From an uncultured Clostridium sp. (GTDB taxonomy: Bacteria; Bacillota; Clostridia; Oscillospirales; Acutalibacteraceae), in the NCBI GenBank assembly GCA_900547915.1, contig URIN01000130.1, positions 1 through 5,139 on the forward strand: 5,139 bases of DNA, given 5' to 3'. A model generated the notes under the pieces. It had not been told where the DNA came from, made no database searches, and saw only the letters and a program-made list of their open reading frames with translations. Both the position numbers and the translations under genes were made by a program. Below are positions 1-5,139 of the stretch, piece by piece. How positions within the stretch are numbered: position 1 is the stretch's first letter; every line of letters starts with the position of its first letter.

Positions 1-114
1 TAATTATACTTTATTATTTACTAAATATTCAATCGGCAATATTGCGCAAATTTATAAGAAACTTTTGTGATATAAGACGAAAACGAGGAAGCATATGCCC
101 CCTCGCTTTCCTTA
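1..114. other. AT-rich non-coding tail downstream of the HAAS membrane protein gene
   Basis: This stretch lies beyond the stop codon of the minus-strand membrane protein gene. Apart from the hairpin at 80-108 I see no convincing coding region, RNA gene or repeat. The one open frame that crosses it (minus strand, up to about 224) overlaps the real gene in another frame and has no plausible ribosome site. The window edge cuts the region, so whatever follows is out of view. Confidence 0.6.
80..108 (-). terminator. Probable weak intrinsic terminator of the padR-HAAS operon
   Basis: On the minus strand, just after the stop codon at 115-117, CGAGG (plus-strand 101-105) can pair with CCTCG (84-88). 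Between them sits the self-complementary GCATATGC (91-98), after a two-base internal mismatch on each side. A short T run (TTTT, 83-80) follows, then mixed bases. The position is right for an operon end, but the short T tract makes this a weak or imperfect terminator. Confidence 0.45.
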
Positions 115-2232
115 TTAGATGTTAAAATCACTTCTTTGAACAATATTTCCGTTTTCGTCCCAGCTAGTTTCAAAAGCAGGGGTGAATGTTTCACCTTTTT
201 CGTTTTTATAAGTTCCGTCCTCATCTGTTCTTAGATCGTCTTTTATAACAAGCCAGCCGTTTTCATCTATAAAGCAATTGTCAGCAGGATGTTTTTTCGA
301 GTTATTGTCTATCAGATAATACTTTTTTCTGTTGTCTTCGTCCGGTTCGTCATAATCTATCTCCGTATAATAGCGGTAAACTTTTCCGCTTTCGGTGTAA
401 TACCTGACTTTTTCCGCGGCATCATAGTAAAGACCTTTTTTATCAAAGTATCCTGAATGGAGTTTTATTTTTTTAAATGCATTGTATTCACTAAAGCTTA
501 CATCAGGAGTGTCATCAAGATAAACAATGTGCAAATACGGATCTTTAGGGCTTGTTAGATAACTGAAAATATCTGTGTCGTTGTTATAAGCCACAATATT
601 ATAGTCGTCAGATCTAAAAAGGTAAAAATACCAGTCTTCATATATTGAGTATTTGCAGTACCAAAGGTAATAGTTCAGCAGTTCGTCTTTGTGTTCATAA
701 ATTTCGGAATCCGTGCCTTCTTCATTGCACAGTTGAAGCACAATCTGCTCATACTCATCCTTGGTGAAGCCCGGATCTATAAGTGTTGTTCCTGTAATTC
801 GTGCAATTTCATTAGGGTCTACGGTGCCATTGCTTTTCAGTATTTGTGTTATCTGGTTTTCTCTTTCCCTAAAATCAATCATATATTGAGTTTTTGTTTC
901 AAAAGAGAAAGTGTTTGTGTCTTTCAGTTCTCCTGTGCCTTCTATGTACTTGAATTCAAAACTGCTATCAATAAGTTCACGGCAGCACTTTTTATAACTG
1001 AATTCTGTTGGAACGTAAGCTTTGTAGTATTCGTATTCTTCTTCAGATGTGTGTTCATACGGCTTGTAACTGTAAAGTTCTTCTATAACATTTTCATCTG
1101 CCTTAAGTACAGATAGTGTGAGCGAATCGTAGCCTCTGTCAAAGCGCCCGCTGTCAGAACTCAGTCCCACTGAATATACGTATCTTGACGCATAGTCGCT
1201 CTTTTTTTCCATATCGCTCATAAGTTTCGCAAAGCCTTTTTTGTCAGCGCTTTCCTCTTCTTCTATCGGTTCATAAAGGGTAATCTGCATATAAACAAGA
1301 TTGTGCGAGTATGTATAATTTTTTATATTATTAAAGTCAATATTGCCGAAATCATAATCACAGTCCTTTAAAAACTGCTCGAGTTCTTCTTTTGTAGAGC
1401 ATTGTTCCTCTATCTGTGTGGTAAAATTGTAGGCTGCTGTGTATTCGTCTTTAAAATAGTTTATCTGCCTGTAAGTGTTTATTCCAAATCCTGCCGCTGT
1501 TATTGTGCAGGCAGCAAACAGCACCAGGCACAGCACAGTGGTGAACCTGTTGATACGATTGTCGGTTGAGTTGTTGGCAAAAAGACTTTTCTTTATTCCG
1601 TATATCAGAATAATACCGCAAATAACGGAGAAAACCACTCCAGTAACACACAGCACCGTCATCAAAACATAGCAATCAGGATGATTTCGGTCAAAGTATA
1701 TTATATTGTGTGCAATGAAATTTTTTATATTTGTAAAATTACCGTCAGTAAGACGGCTGAGTTCTTTTCCTATGAGACATTCATAGTAACCGCCTGCAGC
1801 ACCCGCAGCAAAGGCGCATACAGCAGCGGCAGGATGCTTTTTCGATGATGCATAAGCAGCATACAGAAAAAACAGCGCAGCCCCGCCGGCAATGCCGCAT
1901 ATCAGCATTGAAAGCGCACCGGGGTCTCCGAAGACAAAACTGCGTTGCAGATAATATGCGCCTGTAAGAACAGCAAAATAAAGCAAAAGGAGAATTATAT
2001 CAAGGGTTGGTTTGTATGTTTTGTGTAGTTCACCCAACTCTTTTGCTATTTCCTGTGGATCGCCCATTTCCTTTACGCTTTTTTCTTCTGCATCGCTTTC
2101 AGGGTATCCCATTTCTTTGTAACGCTCTTCTCTCAGCGCAATGTGGTCATGCAGTTCACAAAGTATATGCTGCCTTTTTTTGATGCTGTATATTTCAGAA
2201 GTTGCCTGTTTCAGAAATTCCTGTTCGTTCAT
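115..2232 (-). CDS. Multi-pass membrane protein: N-terminal HAAS/DUF1700-like domain, ~5 TM segments, large unrecognised extracytoplasmic domain (705 aa)
   Basis: Residues 1-72 look like a HAAS (DUF1700-type) helical domain. They contain a helix leading to CELHDHI, then the GYPESDAEEKSVKEMGDPQEIAKELGELH pattern in pieces (around residues 42-70). Proteins with this domain are typically encoded next to PadR regulators, as here. Hydrophobic segments lie at about residues 76-94, 105-127, 134-154, 188-212 and 231-252. Five segments with a cytoplasmic N-terminus would place residues ~255-705 outside the membrane. That region is acidic and rich in Tyr, Asp and Glu. It ends (597-705) in short turn motifs with Gly after acidic or polar residues: DKKG, ESGK, ENGW, EDGT, EKGE, ENGN. 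I do not recognise this region and propose no enzymatic function. The start ATG overlaps the padR stop by one base (TAATG). No good ribosome site lies at normal distance (nearest AAGG about 16 bases away), so translation is probably coupled. A role as a membrane sensor or envelope-stress partner of PadR is inference only. Confidence 0.85.
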   Translation of the reverse strand: MNEQEFLKQATSEIYSIKKRQHILCELHDHIALREERYKEMGYPESDAEEKSVKEMGDPQEIAKELGELHKTYKPTLDIILLLLYFAVLTGAYYLQRSFVFGDPGALSMLICGIAGGAALFFLYAAYASSKKHPAAAVCAFAAGAAGGYYECLIGKELSRLTDGNFTNIKNFIAHNIIYFDRNHPDCYVLMTVLCVTGVVFSVICGIILIYGIKKSLFANNSTDNRINRFTTVLCLVLFAACTITAAGFGINTYRQINYFKDEYTAAYNFTTQIEEQCSTKEELEQFLKDCDYDFGNIDFNNIKNYTYSHNLVYMQITLYEPIEEEESADKKGFAKLMSDMEKKSDYASRYVYSVGLSSDSGRFDRGYDSLTLSVLKADENVIEELYSYKPYEHTSEEEYEYYKAYVPTEFSYKKCCRELIDSSFEFKYIEGTGELKDTNTFSFETKTQYMIDFRERENQITQILKSNGTVDPNEIARITGTTLIDPGFTKDEYEQIVLQLCNEEGTDSEIYEHKDELLNYYLWYCKYSIYEDWYFYLFRSDDYNIVAYNNDTDIFSYLTSPKDPYLHIVYLDDTPDVSFSEYNAFKKIKLHSGYFDKKGLYYDAAEKVRYYTESGKVYRYYTEIDYDEPDEDNRKKYYLIDNNSKKHPADNCFIDENGWLVIKDDLRTDEDGTYKNEKGETFTPAFETSWDENGNIVQRSDFNI
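1477..2007 (-). other. Membrane-spanning region of the HAAS protein (residues ~76-252)
   Basis: This part of the gene encodes five hydrophobic stretches separated by short loops. The first begins right after the HAAS domain (LDIILLLLYFAVLTGAYYL). The third is Ala/Gly-rich (AAAVCAFAAGAAGGYY). A longer loop of about 33 residues lies between the third and fourth. Lysines or arginines flank several segments (RxxR-type after the fifth, KK after the second and fourth). The count was made by eye and could be off by one, which would flip the side of the C-terminal domain. Confidence 0.7.
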
Positions 2233-2558
2233 TACGCATAGTTAAGTACCTTCGATACGGAAACACTGAATTCCTTAAATTCTTTTTCCTTCTCGGCAAG
2301 GCGCTCTGCTCCTTTCCGTGTAATATGGTAGTATTTTCTTTTCCTGCCGTCAGCCTTTACCCAGTAACTGTCAACATAGCGCTCTTTTTCAAGAGCGTGC
2401 AGAATGGGGTAGAGCGTACCCTCTTTGAATGAAAACACGTATTCGCTTCTTATCTCAAGTTCTCTGATTATCTTGTATCCGTACATGTCTTCATTTTTCA
2501 GCACGGAAAGCACCAGCATGGGTGTGCTCCCGCTGATTAGTTCTTTACTGATCTTCAA
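2232..2558 (-). CDS. PadR-family winged-helix transcriptional regulator (108 aa, TTG start)
   Basis: This is a short PadR-type DNA-binding protein, probably a dimeric repressor of its own operon. The family hallmarks are all visible: an N-terminal helix with LVLSVLKNEDMYGYKIIREL (in pieces, residues ~16-34), the recognition-helix region EGTLYPILHALEKE (~46-59), and the wing GRKRKYYHITRKG (~71-83) followed by a C-terminal helix. The length of 108 residues is normal for the short, single-domain subgroup. The start is TTG at 2558-2556, with an excellent AAAGGAGG (2573-2566) seven bases upstream. The next in-frame Met, residue 14, lies inside the first helix and would truncate the fold. The last base-pair of the stop is shared with the ATG of the HAAS membrane protein, so the two form one operon. 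The ligand is unknown. Short PadR proteins paired with HAAS proteins may respond to signals from the membrane partner, but that is inference. Confidence 0.95.
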   Translation of the reverse strand: MKISKELISGSTPMLVLSVLKNEDMYGYKIIRELEIRSEYVFSFKEGTLYPILHALEKERYVDSYWVKADGRKRKYYHITRKGAERLAEKEKEFKEFSVSVSKVLNYA

Positions 2559-2565
2559 AGCAAAG

Positions 2566-2573
2566 CCTCCTTT
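2566..2573 (-). promoter_or_regulatory. Strong ribosome binding site fixing the TTG start of padR
   Basis: AAAGGAGG on the minus strand lies seven bases before the TTG at 2558. No ATG or GTG lies at comparable spacing, so this site decides the start codon. Confidence 0.85.
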
Positions 2574-2608
2574 ACCTGTAATTTAATTATGCTTTTTTGT
2601 AGAATATT

Positions 2609-2642
2609 TACATAGGAGCTCTATACATAGAGCCTCTATGTA
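2609..2642. promoter_or_regulatory. Tandem dyad operator, probably the PadR binding site
   Basis: Two copies of a dyad lie 15 bases apart. The copy at 2624-2642 is perfect: TACATAG, five bases, CTATGTA. The copy at 2609-2627 has the same left arm and spacing, but its right arm reads CTATACA (four inner bases match). The whole 34-base block is itself a near-palindrome, because the inner segment GCTCTAT-AC-ATAGAGC (2618-2633) is also symmetric. It sits immediately downstream of the -10 box and covers the predicted transcription start. PadR proteins commonly bind dyads with ATGT/ACAT-type half-sites in their own promoters, and the half-sites here (ACATAG/CTATGT) resemble that. Autorepression is inferred. 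Confidence 0.75.
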
Positions 2643-2643
2643 T

Positions 2644-2672
2644 AAATTATCACATTCCCAATATATTGTCAA
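2644..2672 (-). promoter_or_regulatory. Sigma-A type promoter of the padR-HAAS operon
   Basis: The minus strand has a perfect -35 TTGACA (2672-2667), a 17-base spacer, and -10 TAATTT (2649-2644) preceded by TGA (an extended -10 element). The predicted start at about 2637 falls inside the tandem operator and leaves a leader of about 80 bases before the TTG start of padR. Confidence 0.8.
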
Positions 2673-2711
2673 TTTGCTTCATAAAAATAGCAGATATTTG
2701 TAAAAACGCAT

Positions 2712-2739
2712 AAAAAAAGCCGCACAAAAGCGCGGCTTT
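2712..2739 (-). terminator. Intrinsic terminator of the cysteine synthase gene
   Basis: Read on the minus strand, AAAGCCGC (2739-2732) pairs with GCGGCTTT (2723-2716) around an eight-base loop, and the T run continues to 2712. It lies 45 bases past the stop codon at 2784. It separates the upstream gene from the padR promoter, which starts about 40 bases further on. Confidence 0.9.
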
Positions 2740-2783
2740 ATAATAAAAATATGTTATTTTGTGCAAAAATGCAATTTAAAACA

Positions 2784-3713
2784 TTAGTCGTCAAACAGTT
2801 TTGTGCTGAAATATCTTTCCCCTGTGTCAGGTAAAACAGTTACTACCGTTTTGCCTTTTCCGAGTCTGCGGGCAAGTTTTATTGCCGCGGCAACGTTTGA
2901 GCCGCTTGAAATTCCGCACATAATGCCTTCTTCAGACGCAAGGCGCTTTGCTGTTTCAATTGCCTCATCATCGGAGATAACACAGATGTGTTCATATATA
3001 GTGGTGTTAAGGTTGTCGGGGATAAGACCGTCGCCAATACCCATCTGAAGATGAGTGCCAACCGAGCCGCCGCTTAGTATTGCAGCATTTTCGGGTTCAA
3101 CTGCCCATATCTTTATTGACGGATTCTGTTTTTTGAGAACTTCGCCTATACCGCTTATCGTGCCGCCTGTGCCCACGCCGCTGCAAAAGCCGTCTATATC
3201 TCCTCCAACCTGCTCCAGTATCTCAGCGGCAGTGTGATAAATGTGAGCTTTCGGGTTGTCGGGATTTTCAAACTGGCCCGGTATGTAAACATTAGGATCT
3301 TCAGCAGCCATTCTCTTAGCAGTTTCCATGCATTCTTCAATACATGCCCCGATATTTCCGTCATCGTGTATCAGAATAACTTCTGCGCCGTAGTTTTTAA
3401 CAAGTTTTCTGCGTTCTTCAGATACGGAGTCGGGCATAATGATTTTAATTTTGTAGCCTTTTACAGCGCCAACAAGAGCAAGGCCTATACCCTGATTGCC
3501 GCTTGTCGGCTCAACAATTATGGTGTTTTCATTGATAAGCCCGTTTTCCTCGGCTCTCTTGAGCATGTTGTATGCTGTCCTTGTTTTTATTGAGCCGCCT
3601 ATGTTTACGCCCTCATACTTAACAAGTATCTGGGCAGCGTCTGGCTCACAAAGTCTGTTGAGCCTTATCATAGGGGTGTGACCTATTGCGTCAAGAATTG
3701 TGTTGTATATCAT
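2784..3713 (-). CDS. cysK: Cysteine synthase-like PLP enzyme (O-acetylserine sulfhydrylase family, 309 aa)
   Basis: This is a cytosolic fold-type II PLP enzyme, expected to make L-cysteine from O-acetylserine and sulfide. Length and order match CysK: the opening MIYNTILDAIGHTPMIRLNRL; the PLP lysine K43 in NIGGSIKTR; the substrate loop TSGNQG (70-75); PGQFENPDNP (145-154); the phosphate-binding GTGGT (181-185); GIGDGLIP (225-232); CGISSGS (266-272), whose Ser is the likely pyridine-N contact; and the closing LPDTGERYFST (294-304). Two positions differ from textbook CysK. The motif after the lysine reads KTR rather than KDR, and the loop reads TSGNQ rather than TSGNT, where Thr helps bind the substrate carboxylate. 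The enzyme may therefore be a divergent clade or prefer another beta-replacement substrate, and cystathionine-synthase or O-phosphoserine specificity is not excluded. The ATG at 3713 has an AAAGGGAG site (3727-3720) six bases upstream. It appears monocistronic, with its own promoter and terminator. Confidence 0.9.
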   Translation of the reverse strand: MIYNTILDAIGHTPMIRLNRLCEPDAAQILVKYEGVNIGGSIKTRTAYNMLKRAEENGLINENTIIVEPTSGNQGIGLALVGAVKGYKIKIIMPDSVSEERRKLVKNYGAEVILIHDDGNIGACIEECMETAKRMAAEDPNVYIPGQFENPDNPKAHIYHTAAEILEQVGGDIDGFCSGVGTGGTISGIGEVLKKQNPSIKIWAVEPENAAILSGGSVGTHLQMGIGDGLIPDNLNTTIYEHICVISDDEAIETAKRLASEEGIMCGISSGSNVAAAIKLARRLGKGKTVVTVLPDTGERYFSTKLFDD

Positions 3714-3754
3714 AAATATCTCCCTTTTCAGCAGATTTATAATTATTTCAAGAT

Positions 3755-3783
3755 ATTATATCATTGCATGCGCCCGTTTTCAA
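3755..3783 (-). promoter_or_regulatory. Sigma-A type promoter of the cysteine synthase gene
   Basis: The minus strand shows -35 TTGAAA (3783-3778), a 17-base spacer, and a consensus -10 TATAAT (3760-3755) preceded by TGA, so it is an extended -10 promoter. The predicted leader is only about 35 bases. That leaves no room for a T-box or riboswitch, so any sulfur control would have to act through a DNA-binding protein. Confidence 0.8.
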
Positions 3784-3800
3784 GGAATGATTTAATTGTG

Positions 3801-3827
3801 GTATTTTTAATACTGCTGTGTTATAAT
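3801..3827 (+). promoter_or_regulatory. Extended -10 promoter of tcdA, with a small dyad in its spacer region
   Basis: The plus strand has TATAAT at 3822-3827 preceded by TGT, an extended -10 element. No good -35 exists: the best at 17 bases is TGGTAT. A perfect 13-base inverted repeat, GTATT-TTT-AATAC (3801-3813), lies where the -35 and spacer would be. It could be an operator or just AT-rich symmetry. The predicted start is near 3834, about 24 bases before the chosen ATG. Confidence 0.6.
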
Positions 3828-3844
3828 TTTGCTTGAAAATATGC

Positions 3845-3850
3845 GGGTGG
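3845..3850 (+). promoter_or_regulatory. Ribosome binding site deciding the tcdA start
   Basis: GGGTGG lies seven bases before the ATG at 3858, and only one base before the in-frame ATG at 3852. It is a non-canonical, moderate site, but its spacing favours the later start. Confidence 0.6.
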
Positions 3851-3857
3851 AATGATT

Positions 3858-4586
3858 ATGAATATTTTTGAAAGAACGGCGCTTATAGCCGGCACAGAAT
3901 CAATAGAAAAACTTAACAACAGCCGTGTAGCTGTTTTCGGTATAGGCGGAGTTGGCGGTTATGTTGTTGAGGCGCTTGTAAGAAGCGGCATTGGTACGCT
4001 TGATTTGATAGATGCCGATACAGTCAGCGAGTCAAATCTGAACCGCCAGATAATAGCGGTAAAAAAAACAATCGGAATGTTAAAGACCGAGGCGGCAAAG
4101 GAACGTGCTCTCAGCATAAATCCGAATGTTGAAATTAATACCCATAATGTATTTTATTCGCCCGAAACAGGCGGTATGTTTGATTTTTCCGAATTTGATT
4201 ATGTTGTTGATGCTGTTGACACCGTTACCGCCAAGGTGGAAATAATCAAAAGGGCAAAAGCGGCAGGCGTTCCCGTTATAAGTTCAATGGGCACGGGGAA
4301 TAAACTGCGCCCCGATTTGCTTGAAGTCTGCGATATTTACAAAACTTCCGTCTGCCCGCTTGCACGTGTTATGCGTTCGGCGCTCAGAAAAGCCGGTGTG
4401 GATTCCCTTAAAGTGGTTTACTCAAGAGAAAAGCCGATTATTATAGACCCTAAAAATATACAGGGCGAAATACCGCCCGGAAAGCATACCGTGCCGGGCA
4501 GTACTGCGTTTGTACCCGCTGCCGCAGGACTTATAATAGCATCAGAGGTGTTCTGCGACTTAACGGGTCTTAAAGGCAGTTTGTAA
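3858..4586 (+). CDS. tcdA: tRNA threonylcarbamoyladenosine dehydratase TcdA (E1-like, ThiF fold)
   Basis: TcdA is an ATP-dependent enzyme that cyclises t6A at position 37 of ANN-decoding tRNAs to ct6A. Numbering is from the Met at 3858 (242 aa). The family opening NIFERTALIAG is followed by the nucleotide-binding glycine motif GIGGVG (28-33). Next come the acidic pair D52/D54, the E1-type NRQ (62-64) with K76 for ATP, and DAVDTVTAK (118-126). Then come SSMGTGNKLRP (142-152), YKTSVCPLARVMR (161-173) with C166 in the family's conserved position, and the C-terminal HTVPGSTAFVPAAAG. No fused domain (such as a thiamine-pathway or ubiquitin-like partner) is present, which favours TcdA over ThiF or MoeB. 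An upstream ATG at 3852 is in frame, but GGGTGG (3845-3850) would then lie one base away. From the ATG at 3858 the spacing is seven, so I prefer that start. It is transcribed divergently from the cysteine synthase gene and ends directly against the stop of the convergent phosphoesterase gene. Confidence 0.93.
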   Translation: MNIFERTALIAGTESIEKLNNSRVAVFGIGGVGGYVVEALVRSGIGTLDLIDADTVSESNLNRQIIAVKKTIGMLKTEAAKERALSINPNVEINTHNVFYSPETGGMFDFSEFDYVVDAVDTVTAKVEIIKRAKAAGVPVISSMGTGNKLRPDLLEVCDIYKTSVCPLARVMRSALRKAGVDSLKVVYSREKPIIIDPKNIQGEIPPGKHTVPGSTAFVPAAAGLIIASEVFCDLTGLKGSL

Positions 4587-5057
4587 TCAAATCTTTGCGT
4601 TGAAGCAGACAATTCCTGCTTTCGTAACATCAACAATCCCGTAAACGCCGTCTCTTACAGCGCCGGGATTGAAATAATAAATACCTTCAATATAATTAAC
4701 ACATGGGGTGTGGGTATGTCCGTAAAGGGCAATATCCGCACCCTCTCTTTTTGCTCTGCTCTTATAATCATAAAGTCCGAATTTAACGTTGTATGTGTGT
4801 CCGTGGCATAAAATTACTTTTTTGCCGCCGAATGTTACGACCTGCTCCACAGGCGCATTCCCCGCAAAATCGCAGTTGCCGCAGACGCAAATCAGTTTAA
4901 GCCTGTCTCCGAAATAGGCTTTTGCGTCCTCAAGGTCTCTGCCTGAATTGCAGTCACCAAGATTAACAAAAAGCTGTGCGTCATCAATATGTTTTTCGAT
5001 TATGTCAAACAGCGAGCCGCTTCTGCCGTGGCTGTCCGAGGTTACAATCATTCTCAT
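4587..5057 (-). CDS. yfcE: YfcE/MJ0936-type calcineurin-like metallophosphoesterase (156 aa)
   Basis: This is a small cytosolic two-metal phosphodiesterase of the MJ0936/YfcE/YsnB family. Members hydrolyse model phosphodiesters with Mn or Ni, and the natural substrate is generally unknown. All metal-binding motifs are intact: DSH (D8, H10), GD (D35), GNCD (N61), CHGH (H85, H87) and GHTH (H114, H116). The family ending FNPGA is at 129-133. The length is typical and complete. The start ATG at 5057 has AAGGAGAG (5071-5064) six bases upstream. An ATG at 5062 is out of frame and too close to that site. The stop TGA (4589-4587) directly abuts the tcdA stop. Upstream the contig ends in adapter, so any promoter or operon partner is lost. 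In related Clostridia this gene often follows nucleotide-housekeeping genes, but that cannot be seen here. Confidence 0.93.
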   Translation of the reverse strand: MRMIVTSDSHGRSGSLFDIIEKHIDDAQLFVNLGDCNSGRDLEDAKAYFGDRLKLICVCGNCDFAGNAPVEQVVTFGGKKVILCHGHTYNVKFGLYDYKSRAKREGADIALYGHTHTPCVNYIEGIYYFNPGAVRDGVYGIVDVTKAGIVCFNAKI

Positions 5058-5088
5058 TCATAACTCTCCTTAGCGCTTCATAAATATT

Positions 5089-5094
5089 ATTATA
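5089..5094 (-). promoter_or_regulatory. Possible -10 box of the phosphoesterase gene, -35 lost
   Basis: TATAAT occurs on the minus strand 32 bases before the start codon. The matching -35 would lie near 5112-5117, inside the sequencing adapter, so the promoter cannot be confirmed. The local AT-richness makes chance occurrence plausible. Confidence 0.35.
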
Positions 5095-5096
5095 AT

Positions 5097-5139
5097 CTGT
5101 CTCTTATACACATCTCCGAGCCCACGAGACGGACTCCTA
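5097..5139. other. Illumina Nextera adapter contamination (transposon mosaic end + i7 adapter + index)
   Basis: The last 43 bases decompose exactly into known library parts. CTGTCTCTTATACACATCT (5097-5115) is the reverse complement of the Tn5 mosaic end. CCGAGCCCACGAGAC (5116-5130) is the Nextera read-2/i7 side. GGACTCCT (5131-5138) matches, from memory, the Nextera i7 index N705. The final A is the first base of the flow-cell P7 sequence. It is not genomic and should be trimmed. The true genomic sequence ends at about 5096, give or take a few bases of chance identity. Confidence 0.98.

Noticed and set aside
691..1116. Plus-strand open frame of 141 codons inside the membrane protein gene
   Set aside because: It is antisense to a clearly coding region, Phe/Cys-rich as expected from reading the complement of acidic and Tyr-rich codons, and has no recognisable domain.
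1451..1675. Minus-strand 74-codon frame overlapping the membrane region
   Set aside because: It lies out of frame within the HAAS gene, whose hydrophobic segments continue uninterrupted, so there is no sign of a frameshift or nested gene.
2740..2783. Terminator or small gene on the plus strand after the hairpin at 2712-2739
   Set aside because: The plus-strand side of the hairpin has only a broken T/A stretch, and nothing on the plus strand leads into it, so it serves the minus strand.
3234..3593. Plus-strand open frame of 119 codons inside the cysteine synthase gene
   Set aside because: It is a shadow of a well-supported gene on the opposite strand, with no domain and no promoter.
3714..3754. 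Riboswitch or T-box in the cysteine synthase leader
   Set aside because: The predicted leader is about 35 bases and contains only the ribosome site, with no room for a structured RNA or an antiterminator.
5097..5115. Natural Tn5/IS50 transposon end
   Set aside because: The 19-base mosaic end is an engineered sequence, and it is followed directly by the Nextera adapter and index, so it is library-derived.

Overview
This is a moderately AT-rich, densely packed chromosomal segment from a low-GC Gram-positive bacterium. It is most like Clostridia (Oscillospiraceae or Lachnospiraceae type), judged from the protein style, strong AGGAGG-type ribosome sites, extended -10 promoters, and a PadR/HAAS pair next to a clostridial-type TcdA. 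The taxonomic call is an inference. The last 43 bases (5097-5139) are not biological. They are Illumina Nextera adapter plus an i7 index, so the contig really ends at about base 5096.

Layout. Positions 1-114 hold only an AT-rich tail with a weak hairpin terminator. Positions 115-2558 (minus strand) are a two-gene operon. It encodes a PadR-family repressor with a TTG start, then, translationally coupled through a TAATG overlap, a 705-residue membrane protein. That protein has an N-terminal HAAS/DUF1700-like cytoplasmic domain, about five membrane segments, and a large acidic, tyrosine-rich extracytoplasmic region that I do not recognise. A consensus promoter (TTGACA-17-TAATTT) with a tandem dyad operator lies upstream, which suggests autorepression. 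Positions 2712-2739 are the terminator of the next gene. Positions 2784-3713 (minus) encode a cysteine synthase-like PLP enzyme with substitutions in two signature motifs.

Positions 3714-3857 are a divergent promoter region serving the cysteine synthase gene and tcdA (3858-4586, plus strand), the enzyme that cyclises t6A in tRNA. tcdA runs stop-to-stop, with no spacer, into a convergent YfcE/MJ0936-type metallophosphoesterase gene (4587-5057, minus).

Together these are three ordinary housekeeping genes (cysteine synthesis, tRNA modification, phosphoesterase) beside one regulator/membrane-protein module. The module is the only part that might be little described. I see no mobile element, CRISPR array, tRNA or rRNA.
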